From Xiphydria camelus (taxonomy: Eukaryota > Arthropoda > Insecta > Hymenoptera > Xiphydriidae): a DNA stretch of 64,000 bases. The stretch is taken from positions 17,391,342-17,455,341 of the forward strand of contig OY783195.1 of NCBI GenBank assembly GCA_963678675.1, given 5' to 3'. Below the pieces are notes generated by a model. The model searched no databases. It was not told the origin of the DNA and saw only the letters and a list, made by a program, of their open reading frames with translations. Positions 53,517-64,000 of the stretch are shown here, piece by piece; positions within the stretch are counted from its first letter, which is position 1, and each line of letters begins with the position of its first letter. Made by a program: the position numbers and the translations under genes.

Positions 53517-55895
53517 AGCCCGCTACAGACTATGCGCGATGCGTGATGCGCGATGCGCGATGCGTGATTCGCGACAGTTCGTTGTAGTTCGTAGCAATTC
53601 GTAAACAGAGCCATACAGACTATGCGCGATGCGTGATGCGCGATGCGCGGTGCGTGATTCGCGGCAGTTCGTTGTAGTTCGTAGCAATTCTGCTTGCATT
53701 GTTTCAAAGTTACCATTTCTAAAATTATCTACACACGAATACAATGCTAATTATGTATGTACATTATGTATGAAAAAGTGAAAAACATAATACTATGATT
53801 GAAATACATATTAAGGAGGATCGACGAGTCAAAAATGTGTTTGAAAAAAATGTTTTCACAGCGATCTGAAACGTTATGGAATAATAAATTAATGAATTAT
53901 GAACCCATTTTATGCATCGTTCATGCCGAAAATCATTAGTAAATAAAATATTGGAAAATTTATGGTGGACTATTAGAGCGTCAATGACTACGGAATCGTC
54001 GTCAGAGGCTTCTTGTCCAACATTTTAAAGAAGAGTAAAAAATTACAAATAATCTATAAAAACCTATAAAAACAACTCATAGAGAATGCTGAAGACATAA
54101 AACAGTTATTCGATTGATAATTCAGTATCATGGATATATGATTATAGTTTAAACATTTTTTATTGTGCGTTGCAATTTTCATTGTATTCTTGGCAACGTT
54201 GTACTCCGCGATATTTTAAATTGGCTACAGTGACGCGTGAACTACAGTGGCCAGCTATGGTGGATGACGCGAGCATGCAGCAAAGCCGGTATAAAGTCAA
54301 ATTTTCTCAAAAAAGAAAAAGAGTTGGAAAAAGAGTTGGACAACTTGGATGAAGATTTTAGGGACAATATTTTTTTTATCGTTCCGAATTTTTCAAATTT
54401 CGCGCTCAGTTTGAATAGACGACAGGTAAGGTTCGGTCTTTCAGCTTTACAACTGTTTCGCTGCCGTGTTGCCAAGTCTCTCACCGTTAATATGGCGTAC
54501 TAATGGTGTGCGAAGTAAAAACGAATTTCATGATAATATTACGTTGCAACCATACGGTAAAATCTAATTTACTTATTTTTTACATAATCCTTAATATTTC
54601 ATCTGTCAAATTACTAGTCTTTCAAATTCTAAAGTAAGCGGAGTCTGTGTTAAAGTCAGTGATAATATACCTTAGTACAATCGTCTCCCATAAGGCGATA
54701 TGTTAAAAGTGGTCAACTTTAGAATAAAATAACGAAGAAACTAGACGGTCTATATATTGCTAAAATTTTCGTATTAGTTGTGTAAAGTATTCGTGTATAT
54801 CATATAAAAAAATTAGGGCTGTAAGTTGGTTTTCGTCTGATAGTCGAACCTCCTTAATAGTCTTCAAATTCTATTTCCATTGCTTCATTCTCATCGTAAT
54901 TAATCACAATATCGCTTCCATTTTTTTACATCCATTTCAACGCACGAAAGTGTTGTTGGGTTCCGCCAATAATTGCACATGGAAGAATCGTCGCAATTTA
55001 GTGAAAATACTCTGCGTCAAGGATAAGCGGAAGTGAGATATACAGCTTCGTAGGAGTCCGCTCCGTAATAAAAAAAAAAAGACATCGGTGGGGAGGCATT
55101 CAGGGTGCGCACCGAAGGGCACGGGTTGATACATCGACTGTTTGGTTATATCACATGTTCCGAAAAAAAAAAACCAGTAAGAACGTGTTTCCCCTTTCTC
55201 TGTACTTTTGAGAAAGAGCCATGAAATTATCTCTTCCGGACAGGCAAAAATAACAATACAATGTATGTTTCGTGAATCTTCGATAAGTCTACCGCGAGCA
55301 TTATGTTCCCACGGCGCCGATCGGCCGGCCTGCGACAAATCGTCGGCGAATTATTTTATTGCGATGTTTTCTCGAAAGTCAGAGCCGTCACTTTCAAAAC
55401 AGAAACATAAACGAGCCTCGGACTCTGCCACCCGAAGGTGACCTGCGGAGGGTTACCTACAGCCCCTCAACCAATGGAAAATTCCTGCAAACAAAATAGC
55501 GCGCACAAAGAGTGGACAAATTAACTATGAACACAGCCCATACTCTTCGGCGAAACAGCGGTTGATGCGCAGCCTTTGATATTCGTCCACTTACCGCCTC
55601 CAAGAGCGAATCACTGCGCATCACTGCAAACCACACGAACCATGCTGTTTACGAATCGATTTTGAACGAACAAGTCCCTACACACTATTCACGAACTGCC
55701 GAGAATCACGCATCGCGCATAGTCTGTAGCGAGTTGGCCAAGAACGAATCACTGCGAATCACTGCGAATCACTACGAACCACACGAATCATGGTGTTTAC
55801 GAATCGATTTTTAACGAATAAGTCCCTACACACTATGCACGAAATCGCGCATTGCGCATCGCGCATCACGCATCGCGCATAGTCTGTAGCGGGCT
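53517..55895. mobile_element. PIF/Harbinger-like element, 2.38 kb, with CpG-rich subterminal repeats
   Basis: Ends AGCCCGCTACAGACTATGCG and the complement ...TAGTCTGTAGCGGGCT, flanked by TAA (53514-53516 and 55896-55898). Inside the left end an 87-bp unit (ATGCGCGATGCGTGATGCG, CAGTTCGTTGTAGTTCGTAG) is repeated twice; inside the right end matching units recur inverted (55670-55735 and 55800-55895). No transposase recognised in the AT-rich middle; a 133-codon minus frame at 54937-55338 is unassigned. Confidence 0.75.
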
Positions 55896-55905
55896 TAATA
55901 GTGCA

Positions 55906-58709
55906 GGAGCAGAGAGACATTGAGTATGAAAAAATCGGTGACCTCATTCTGATTGATGATTTGAGTTCAGAAAGACTTAAAGAATGATATCGTGGAGGTT
56001 GCCGGACGGATTTAGTGCCATTTTTTTTATCGGCCATTTAATAGGAGTTTTTGATTCCGTCGCTGTAGCTGTGAAGAAAACGTTCTTGACTATTAAAAAG
56101 GTTGTTTGGGTAAGGTATGAAATTAAAAACGGCATCATCATAATACAATACAAATATATTTATTAATGAAAAAGGAATAAGTGGTTTATATAATTAATTA
56201 TTATCGAAAACTAACAAAATTGTACAATTACGTAGGTAAGTTTTGACAATGGTGGTGGATACAATGGTTGTATGATTCAATTACTATGTTTTGTTGTCAT
56301 CAATTTGCAGAAAGGTATGCTGTCAGTTAAGAGAACACCAGATAAATTTAATTCTGTTGGTTGCGATATGGCACTCGAGCAGTCCCAGAATCGATCATCC
56401 GCTATAACTGGAGGCTTGATAGGGATTACTAAAAATGAAGATGCAACTCAACGGTGGTTACTGTTATATCCATTTAAAAATGCAATTCATAATGCTATAT
56501 TGTATCATACGTTCAGATAGAAGGTGATGCTACCGGCGACATTGATTCTTCCTTTCATAGTGAGTAGAGTAAAGCACGAATAGCGAAAGACGAACAAAAC
56601 ATTCAAAGTTTGATTTTGTCTTTAACAGATTCTAACATATTTAACATCGATGTAGATCTCGGTCTTCGCAATATTTACATCGAAGCTCTTGCAGATGAAA
56701 ACACTGTCAAATGTTTGCTGAATTTAAAAGAAACTAGAGAATCGATGATAAAAGAGTACGAAACTGAACGGTTTGAATTAAAGAAGAAAAAATGTTTTGA
56801 CCCACTAGCAAGAAAACCATTTTATAATTTCAATTACAAGCCCACCAAAGAAAAGCAATCTACAGGTAGTGATAAAAAAGTAGAACTCGTAACCAATAAT
56901 ACTACATACTACATTTCAACAATCATTTATGGTCACATCACAACCTGAACTTGATCTTAGACCGTTTTTATCGCATGAAATACTTGATTACCCTACATAT
57001 ATTTTTGACCATGAAGGGTTCTACAGGAAAAGTATAAAATTAGCATTAGTAATCGAAATTCAAAAAGTTCATGTATGTAAAAACAACACTTTCCAGCAAA
57101 TAATAAAATCTAAACATTCGAAAGTTTGTATTTTCGATGGAATATCACTAGTGCATAAAATTCAACTTCAAAATTATAATACTTTCGGAGATTTTGCCAC
57201 TGCATTTTTCGAACGTATACAGAATCTTTCATACCAGCATTTCGTCAAAAGAATTGACATCATCTTCGATAGAGATGATGACGTTTCTATTAAGTACGTT
57301 GAGTCGCAATTACGATCGAAAGGAATGAAACCGAAGCAAATTGTTATATCAAGTCCTTCAACCAAAATCCCGGCCGACTGCAAAGATTTTTTTTTCTTGT
57401 CGTCAAAACAAACTGCAGCTTGTTCAATTTCTTTGCATGTATGCTCCAACTTTTTTAAACATCAATGCTGAAATAGAACAGTTCATTACCGGTGGATATG
57501 AAGACCCCACGAAATGCTTCAAGCTCCAAAGTAATAGTTTATCTGAAGTGCTAGATTTGAATTCTAATCACCTAGAAGCAGATTGTAGAATGTTCAGCCA
57601 AATTTTTAACGCTGTTCGTGGAGGGGGATTGAACAAGTAATTATAAATAGTTCTGATACTGATGTTTTCGTGCTTAGCATTCACTTTTGGCATAGACTGT
57701 AGAACATTGGATGTCGAGGTATCTGGTTTGAAGGATCGAGTAAAAAAGGAAATCTTTTAAGCTGTCATTTAGCAGCTGAATCACTTAGCGAAAAAATGTG
57801 TAATATTTTACCCGCGTTACATGCTCTAACAGGTTGCGACACGACAAGCCGATTTACAACAAAGAAGCAATGTATAAACGCTGCATCCGAAGTATTCGTT
57901 CAGGATGCTCTCTCAACTTTTGCAAATAACTCCAAAACTCCGATGCATTTTAAGAACATTGAAGAAGTTTGCACTTATTTATTTGCTAAAGAAAAGCCCA
58001 CAGCAGATGAACTACGTTTCAGGTCAATTACCTACCCATAATATCGGTTTCAATTTCAATATATCTAAAGTTATTTGCACTTCTGATGCTTTGTATTTAC
58101 ATTGCTTAAGAGAGAGCTGCAGCCCAAACATATTTGTGGAAAAATTCCTCACAACCAATATGTGAGCCTCTGAACTTTCTCCAATTTGGCTATGAAAGAT
58201 GAGATGGACAGCTCCACCCAGTGCAAATGACAAAACCGCCTTTGCCAAATTCTTTAATCAAGCCTTGCAAATGTAATGCTGATTGCAGAACAATGTCCTG
58301 TTATTGTAAAAAAAGGAACGCGTTAATTGTATCTCTCTTTGCAAATGCATCCACAACCATTGTCAAGACTTACCTACGTCATTGTACAATTTTGTCAGTT
58401 TTCGAAAATAATTAATTATATAAACCACTTATTCCTTTTGTATTAATAAATAAATTTGTATTGTATTATGATGATGCCGTTTTTAATTTCATACCTTACC
58501 CAAACAACCTTTTAATAGTCAAGAACTGATTTTTTTTCACAGCTACAGCGACGGAATCGAAAACTCCTATTAAATGGCCGATAAAAAAAAATTGGCACTC
58601 TAATCCTGTCCGGTAACCTCCATGATATCATTCTTTAAGTCTTTCTGAACTCAAATCATCAATCAGAATGAGGTCACCGATTTTTTCATACTCAATGTCT
58701 CTCAGCTCC
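55906..58709. mobile_element. Nuclease-gene element with about 355-bp inverted ends, 2.8 kb
   Basis: 55906-56257 and 58349-58709 are inverted copies differing by about 5% and small indels: GAGAGACATTGAGTATGAAA, GACCTCATTCTGATTGATGA, CGGCCATTTAATAGGAGTTT, AAGGTTGTTTGGGTAAGGTA, AATAAGTGGTTTATATAATT and GACAATGGT-GTGGAT on both sides. The gene at 56310-58362 fills the whole interior. Target duplication is unclear (GCAGGAGC at the left, GCTCCCGG at the right). The left end lies 8 bp from the neighbouring Harbinger-like element. Confidence 0.75.
56310..58362 (+). pseudogene. FEN/PIN-like nuclease family with cysteine-rich tail, copy B
   Basis: Uncharacterised gene family known to me as scattered predicted proteins in insects and cnidarians. 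Blocks in order: GMLSVKRTPDKFNSVGCDMA and ALEQSQNRSSAITGGLIGIT; KVCIFDGISLVHKIQL (57120s); FFERIQNLSYQHFVKRIDII then FDRDDDVSIKYVES; RQNKLQLVQFLCMYAPTFL; NHLEADCRMFSQIFNA; IINSSDTDVFVLSIHF; LPALHALTGCDTTSRFTTKK; TKPPLPNSLIKPCKCNADCR with CYCKK. The acids in IFDG, FDRDD, LEAD, SDTD and GCDT fit a PIN/FEN-like nuclease active site, the Cys tail metal binding; both are inference. At least four frame breaks (near 56520, 56600, 57390, 57640) and others near 58040-58200 make it inactive as written. Confidence 0.65.
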
Positions 58710-58742
58710 CGGTCTATAATATAAAGACTAGATAGAGTCTGT

Positions 58743-58880
58743 AGGTCTGTTTCAACCGAGCAGAAAACCGTACACGGAACGGTAACCGTCATGCGCAGTA
58801 GAGAAGGTGGAACGGATTTTCTCTACTGCGCATGACGGTACTGTTCCGTGTACGGTTTTCGGCTTGGTTGGAACAGACCT
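58743..58880. mobile_element. Hairpin MITE, 138 bp
   Basis: AGGTCTGTTTCAACCGAGC and AAAACCGTACACGGAACGGT, CCGTCATGCGCAGTAGAGAA are mirrored to ...GGAACAGACCT around a short loop at 58812. Confidence 0.9.
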
Positions 58881-58913
58881 TGTGTTCCGTCGCACACCTT
58901 TTCCAGAAAAGGT

Positions 58914-59157
58914 TAACCCCTACAAAAACAGATTCTCTGTAAAAAAAAGGCGGCATGTTCATTCAGTGCCAACAAAAATTGATGCGTAAAATACTCTCCA
59001 AAAAAGATTTGAAATCAATTAAGATCGCCATGTTCAAGATTTATATATAAAAAGAGTAAAAGGCATCATTTGAAAGAAAAATTATTGTAAATCAAGTTAC
59101 TACAAAATTCGACAAAAAAAATTTACAAAAAATTTTAATAAAATAGAACTTGCCGCG

Positions 59158-59225
<68 letters not shown>

Positions 59226-59600
59226 TTCATATTTTTTCCACTATATGGATGGCTATATACTGGTGGTATCATATAAGTGTAAGAATTTATTTAAAATCAT
59301 AAGTGCATAAACATCGAGTACAATTCTGTGTCTGCATTTTTAATTTTGAAGGAAAAAACGCGGCAAGTTCATTTTTATTAAAATTTTTTAATAAATTTTT
59401 TAGTCGAATTTTGTAGTAACTTGATTTACAATAATTTTAATTTCAAATGATGCCTCTTAATTTTTATATATAAATCTTGAATATGGCGAGCTTAATTGAT
59501 TTCAAATCTTTTTTGGAGAGTATTTTACGTATCAATTTTTGTTGGCACTGAATGAACATGCCGCCTTTTTTTACAGAGAATCTGTTTTTGTGGGGGGATT
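58914..59600. mobile_element. Foldback MITE (CCCCACAAAAACAG family), copy 2
   Basis: Same ends and arms as 49300-50630, but with a TATGGATGGCTATA centre in place of the nested CAGGGTG MITE and an AG microsatellite expanded in the left arm. Confidence 0.8.
59162..59222. repeat. (AG)n microsatellite
   Basis: About 60 bp of pure AG. The equivalent position in copy 1 (about 49558) has only GAGAGT-like sequence, so the expansion is local. Confidence 0.95.
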
Positions 59601-59667
59601 TCACTACTTTTTGGAATTTATTCATGAGGAGAATACGTACATGTAGGAGAATAGCTTTTTATTATTA

Positions 59668-60511
59668 AGTATTACTGCAGAACGAGTAGGTTAGAAGATT
59701 TTCATGAAGACTCACGATTCTCTGACATGTCATCTCGTACAGATGCAACCGAAGAGGATCTAGCTCGTGTCCTGTCCGTAAAAAGATGACCCGATGGACA
59801 TCGGAGAATGTCAGGCTTGTCACCGAGCGCCTTTCACCCATAGTACTTTTATTGCAATATGCGCTTTTCGTTTCAACTATTCCTGCTTTAAGTAACTTTT
59901 ACTTCTTTCAAAGTATTGTACGAATTGTGTTGATCGTAGGGGGCAACGATCAATGAGTGTGACTAATCGTAGACAAATTATTCCTGCGACGATGTTCCAG
60001 TTGCAAAGCATACACTAGCAAGTCAGCTTACAGCATCCGATGTTTAGTATCAACTTACCTCTTTTGGAACACCCATCACCCGAGCATAATCACGATTATG
60101 TTAACGTTAATTGCAGAATAGACCGCGAGATCGGCTACATTATCGCAGTAGTAGTTCGGCACACCGAATTTTGCCTTTTAGTTTTAATAGACGAACTTGT
60201 CTACGACGAGTCTCTATTATCAATCGCTGCCTCCTACCACGAACAGTTCATAAAAGGTTATTACCTCGAAAAAAGTAAAAGTTATTTAACGCTGGAATAG
60301 TTGAATGAAACAAGAAGCGCGTATTGCAATTAATGTACCGTGGGTAATAGGCGCTCGGTGACAAGCCTGACATTCTCCGATGTCCATCGAGTCATCTTTT
60401 TACGGACAGGACACGAGCTAGATCCTCTTCGGTTGCACCTGTACGAGATGACATGTCAGAAAATCGTGAGTTCATGAAAATCTTCTAACCTACTCGTTCT
60501 TCAGTAATACT
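59668..60511. mobile_element. 845-bp foldback element, copy 2
   Basis: 844 bp, TA on both sides, same ends as 48404-49248. The mirrored middle contains the GTAAG donor-like site and the NRDYARVMGVPKE frame on the minus strand. Its right flank equals the left flank of 47838-48200, and its left flank the right flank of 48404-49248. Confidence 0.8.
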
Positions 60512-60529
60512 TAATATCACTGGAAGTTG

Positions 60530-60920
60530 AAGCAACAGTTATTATCAAAAATCGGACACCGATTTTTAAACACTTGGGGAATCTCATCGAAGAAACCCGA
60601 ATGATTATTTCTTATCACTTCTACATATTATTAATCAATATTTATAAATTAACGGTTTTGAGGTTAGATGCTTCGATCTCCCGAATTGACAGCTACTGAG
60701 AGATGAGACGTTTGACACTTCTCGCTCGGCTCGTAAGACCGCAGCGCACTCTCCCGAAACCAATTCTAACTATGAATAACTAGAGGACCGACCCAACCAC
60801 TCCCGGCAAAATGTCAGGGAAATTCAAAAGTTGGAGTTTGCCATTGGACATACTGTTTACTCTTCCAATGACCGTGACGAATTGTTTCATTACATGTAAA
60901 GATACCACTTATGAGATTAT
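60530..60920. repeat. GGGAGATCGAAGC family and flank, right-arm copy
   Basis: Mirror of 47430-47830: ATCGGACACCGATTTTTAAA, GGTTAGATGCTTCGATCTCC, GCGCACTCTCCCGAAACCAA, GGACCGACCCAACCACT. Confidence 0.75.
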
Positions 60921-60922
60921 AT

Positions 60923-61803
60923 CAGAGGGTGACATTTTGAAAACTTGCCACCGCAATAACTCAGAAAGTTACAGAGATTTTCTAAAAACAAGAAATACGA
61001 TTTCGGAAGTGAAGAGGGGGAAACAAAATGACATAATTGGAGACGCACCCCCTCCAACCCCCTTAGGGATAGCCCCCCCAGCTTTGTAATCTTAAATGGC
61101 AACCCCCCATGTGTGATACAACGTTGGAAAGCTCTTTAAAAATGCTTTACAACAACACCAAATTTTGGTACCTTCGGATGAGTAGTTTTCGCTCAAATCG
61201 AGAAAGAAACTGCTAGAAGTAAGTTTTGTCAATTTATTTATTAAATGTCAATTACGTTACAATACATTTTCGAAATTATTCTCATTGATTTTTCGAACTT
61301 TTTCGAATGTTGTTCTTGATATTTTGCGACATTCTTGCGTAATTCTCTATTTCAGTTGGTTAATGCTTGCTGGTGTAGTTTGAAAAACAATAGATTTCAG
61401 ATGTCCCATAAGAAGAAATCATACGGAGCAAGAGATCAGGTGATGGAAATCATTTCGAAAATTTATTGTAACGTAATTGACCTTTAATAAATAAATTAAC
61501 AAAACTTACTTTTAGCAGTTCATTTCTCGATTTGCGCGAAATCTACTCATCGAATGGTACTAAAATTTAGTGTTGTTGTAAAGCATTTTTAAAGAGCTTT
61601 TCAACGCTTTATCACACATAGGGGGTTGCTATTTAAGATTACAAAGTTGGGGGGGCTACGCCGAAGGGGGTTGGAGGGGGTGCGTCTCCAATTATGTCAT
61701 TTTGGTACCCCCTCTCCAGTGCTGAAACCGTATTTTCTTTTTTTAGAAAATCTCTGTAAATTTCTGAGATATTGGGGTGGCAAGTTTTCAAAATATCACC
61801 CTG
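60923..61803. mobile_element. CAGGGTG-type MITE, about 881 bp
   Basis: The right end, read inward, is CAGGGTGATATTTTGAAAAC; the left is CAGAGGGTGACATTTTGAAA. Arms of about 420 bp (AACTTGCCACC, TCAGAAA-TTACAGAGATTTT, GACGCACCCCCTCCAACCCC, GGAAAGCTCTTTAAAAATGC) flank a centre near 61360. The left palindrome arm (about 47423) preserves the empty TA site. Confidence 0.85.
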
Positions 61804-62928
61804 TATGTTGTTAAAGTTTAAGAAATCCTTTTGCATGCACCGCTGAAATTTCGCCCTTACTCGTAAATAAATTTCCACACAGAGCATCGATATTTTTCTG
61901 CACCTGTATTCTTCTGGGACGTCCTAAAATATTTATAAAAACCCCATATAATTCAGCCCTAACAAGTACAACTTTATCGAGCTATACCTTATCGAGGAGA
62001 TCTTTCGACGTAATGATTCCAAAATGTTTCTATAATGTTTTGCAACATTCGCGAATTTATCGAGAAATATATATTATGAGTAAAGGAATGTCTCTAACAT
62101 ACGGTAGTGTTCAGGAATATTGTAAAATACTTGCAAAAACGTGCTTTGCGGGGTGTAAATGATGATATTTTGTAATTTCCATCGTTACACCAGAGGCGAA
62201 GAAGAGATGAAATAGAAGTGAGGTACATGTACACTTCACGTTTGACAGGTTATATAAATTGAAACTTGTGATAGTATAATACGAAAGAGGAAAAACTTAT
62301 ATCGATAAAGAAACAATAATAATAAAATAATTACTCCATTATTGTAATCCAATAACATTGTATCACTTATTTTTCTGTCACGACTTTAATTGCTGATAGT
62401 GAAGAAAAATCCAATTTATTGGTTGATCCATCCACTATCAACAATCAAAGTCGTGGCAGAAAAATAAGGGATACACAATGAAATTGGATAACAATAATAG
62501 AGTAACTACTTTATTATTATTTTTTCTTTATCGATATAAGTTTTTCCTCTTTCGTATTATACTACCACAAGTTTCAATTTATATACCGACCTGTCAAACG
62601 TGAAGTGTACATGTACCTCACTTCTATTTCATTTCTTCTTCGCCTCTGGTGTAACGATGGAAATTACAAAATATCATCATTTACACCCTACAAAGCACGT
62701 TTTTGCAGGTAAATTTTCTGTAACATTCCTGCGATATTTTACAATATTCGTGAACACTACCTTATGTTAGAAATATATATTTCTCGATAAAAACGTTTCG
62801 GAATCATTACGTCGAAAGATCTCCATGATAAGGTACAGCTCGATAAGATTGTACTTGTCAGGGCTGAATTATATGGTGTTTTTATAATTATTTTAGGAAG
62901 TCCCAGAAGAATACAGGTGCATCAAAAT

Positions 62929-63200
62929 ATCGATACTGTACTAGAAAGAATAAGGAATAAGCCTCGAACGAATATTCGGGCTATGGTAACAGAGCTTAGA
63001 ATCAGCAAGTCTGCGGTTCGGAGTATACTGAAGGATCAAAGTTTTCATCCATTGTGTGTGTGTGTGTGAAAGTGACGCATGTCTATGCACTCGAGGCAGC
63101 AAATCCAGCTCGCCGAATGATTTAATGCAACTGGTTCTTGGAACAACAAGTGGATGATCCATCGTTCGAAAGACACCTCCGCGGGTCCGCATACGATCTG
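62929..63200 (+). pseudogene. IS630-like transposase N-terminal fragment, second copy
   Basis: IDTVLERIRNKPRTNIRAMV then TELRISKSAVRSILKDQSFH, interrupted by a short TG microsatellite (63054-63068), then FLEQQVDDPSF-type sequence out of frame. DNA-binding part only. Confidence 0.6.
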
Positions 63201-63722
63201 TAACAAATTGTAAATAATACAATCATATGCAGTTTCACTATTTAAAACATACTGAACTTACTCAAAGTAGAAATGAAGAAACTATATTAATCTGAGTTAA
63301 CCAATTCTAATAATGACAGAATTATTTTAAAAAATGATATATTTTCTCTTTCGTATTATACCTACTACTATCACCAGTTCCAATTTATATACCGATCTGT
63401 CAAACGTGAAGTGTACATGTACCTCACTTCTATTTCACCTCTTCTTCGCCTCTGGTGTAACGATGGAAATTACAAAATATGATAATTTACACCCCACAAA
63501 GCACGTTTTTGCAAGTAACTTTTCTGTAACATTCCTGCGATATTTAAAAATATTCGTGAACACTACCGTATGTTAGAAATATATATTTCTCGATAAATTC
63601 GCGAATATTGCAAAACATTATAGAAACGTTTCGGAATCATTACGTCGAAAGATCTCGATAAGGTACAGCTCGATAAGGTTGTACTTGTCAGGGCTGAATT
63701 ATATGGAGTTTTTAAGAATACA

Positions 63723-64000
63723 GGTGCAGCATAATATCGATGCTGTGCTAGAAAGAATAAGGAATAACCCTCGAACGAGTATTCGGGCTGTGGCAACAGA
63801 GGTTAGAATCAGCAAGTCCATGGTAGGGAGGATATTGAATTATTAAAATTTGTATCCACATTTAAAGTCACTTTCATGCACGTCCATGCACTCGAAGCAA
63901 CAGATCAAGCCCGCCGAATGAACTAATGCAACTGGTTCTTGGAACAACAAGTGGACGATCCCTCGTTCGAAAGAAACCCCCTCGGGTTCGCATACGATCT
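63723..64000 (+). pseudogene. IS630-like transposase N-terminal fragment, third copy (runs off window)
   Basis: HNIDAVLERIRNNPRTSIRA then VATEVRISKSMVGRILNY and a stop; after a frame change EATDQARRMN and NWFLEQQVDDPSFERNP. This is the tandem helix-turn-helix region followed by the linker before the first catalytic Asp. Mirror of 45690-45955. Confidence 0.65.

Larger units (their letters stand above)
45280..64000. repeat. Giant imperfect inverted duplication (arms 45.3-50.6 and 58.9-64.0 kb)
   Basis: Blocks in the left arm recur inverted and in mirrored order in the right arm: 45690-45955 with 63720-63990; 46250-47030 with 61870-62640; 47340-47420 with 61805-61862; 47430-47830 with 60515-60920; 49250-49330 with 59590-59660; 49330-50630 with 58914-59600. 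Mirror copies differ by small substitutions and by later insertions. The loop, 50.6-58.9 kb, holds unrelated elements. The right end lies beyond the window. Confidence 0.8.
61806..64000 (+). mobile_element. IS630-like foldback elements, right arm
   Basis: Mirror of 45280-47034 plus extra copies: hairpin 62170-62640 centred near 62405, arms with CGACGTAATGATTCC, GGTACAGCTCGATAAG and GAATACAGGTGCA, and two transposase N-terminal remnants. Continues beyond the window. Confidence 0.65.

Noticed and set aside
53517..55895. Zinc-finger or transposase gene inside this element
   Set aside because: No frame shows DDE or DNA-binding motifs; the open frames come from CpG repeats or AT-rich DNA.

Overview
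The window looks like a very transposon-rich stretch of an insect nuclear genome, probably Hymenoptera (ant, bee or wasp). The insect call rests on DD34D mariner copies, DUF4817/IS630-type transposases, piggyBac and PIF/Harbinger-like MITEs, a Gypsy end with an insect-type primer site, and a (GTTAG)4 telomere-like patch. Hymenoptera is an inference. I see no intact gene apart from one small host exon. Coordinates and family calls come from reading alone; no database search was run.

The one convincing host-gene feature is a 49-bp exon at 28242-28290 on the minus strand. It encodes MNRPIQVKPADSENRG between consensus splice sites and matches the conserved linker exon of CELF/Bruno RNA-binding proteins (bru3-like). 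The neighbouring CELF exons were not found. The window is therefore best read as two very long introns of a minus-strand CELF gene, filled with nested mobile elements.

Layout: 1-425 Gypsy end (gag start, primer site, 306-bp LTR); 510-3571 decayed copy A of a nuclease-like gene family; 4021-4990 mariner relic; 5092-5966 transposase fragments and a piggyBac MITE; 5971-9522 Harbinger-like element; 10745-16860 an inverted pair of Tc1/IS630-like transposase ends split by piggyBac and Harbinger insertions; 16868-17876 GC-rich LTR-like block; 18548-19747 mariner; 20231-23380 element with about 285-bp inverted ends; 23549-27866 foldback elements; 27867-29880 host intron with the CELF exon; 29890-35303 decayed Polinton/Maverick-like relic (B-family DNA polymerase on +, integrase with chromodomain on -); 36245-43020 piggyBac pieces, a CAGGGTG element and MITEs; 45280-64000 one giant imperfect inverted duplication (arms 45.3-50.6 and 58.9-64.0 kb) with an 8-kb loop.

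The most striking item lies in that loop. At 55906-58709 a PIN/FEN-like nuclease gene with a cysteine-rich tail is enclosed almost exactly by inverted repeats of about 355 bp, suggesting that this widespread but poorly understood gene family can travel as a DNA transposon. Insertion order can be read in many places because one arm of a palindrome keeps the empty site and the other the filled site.
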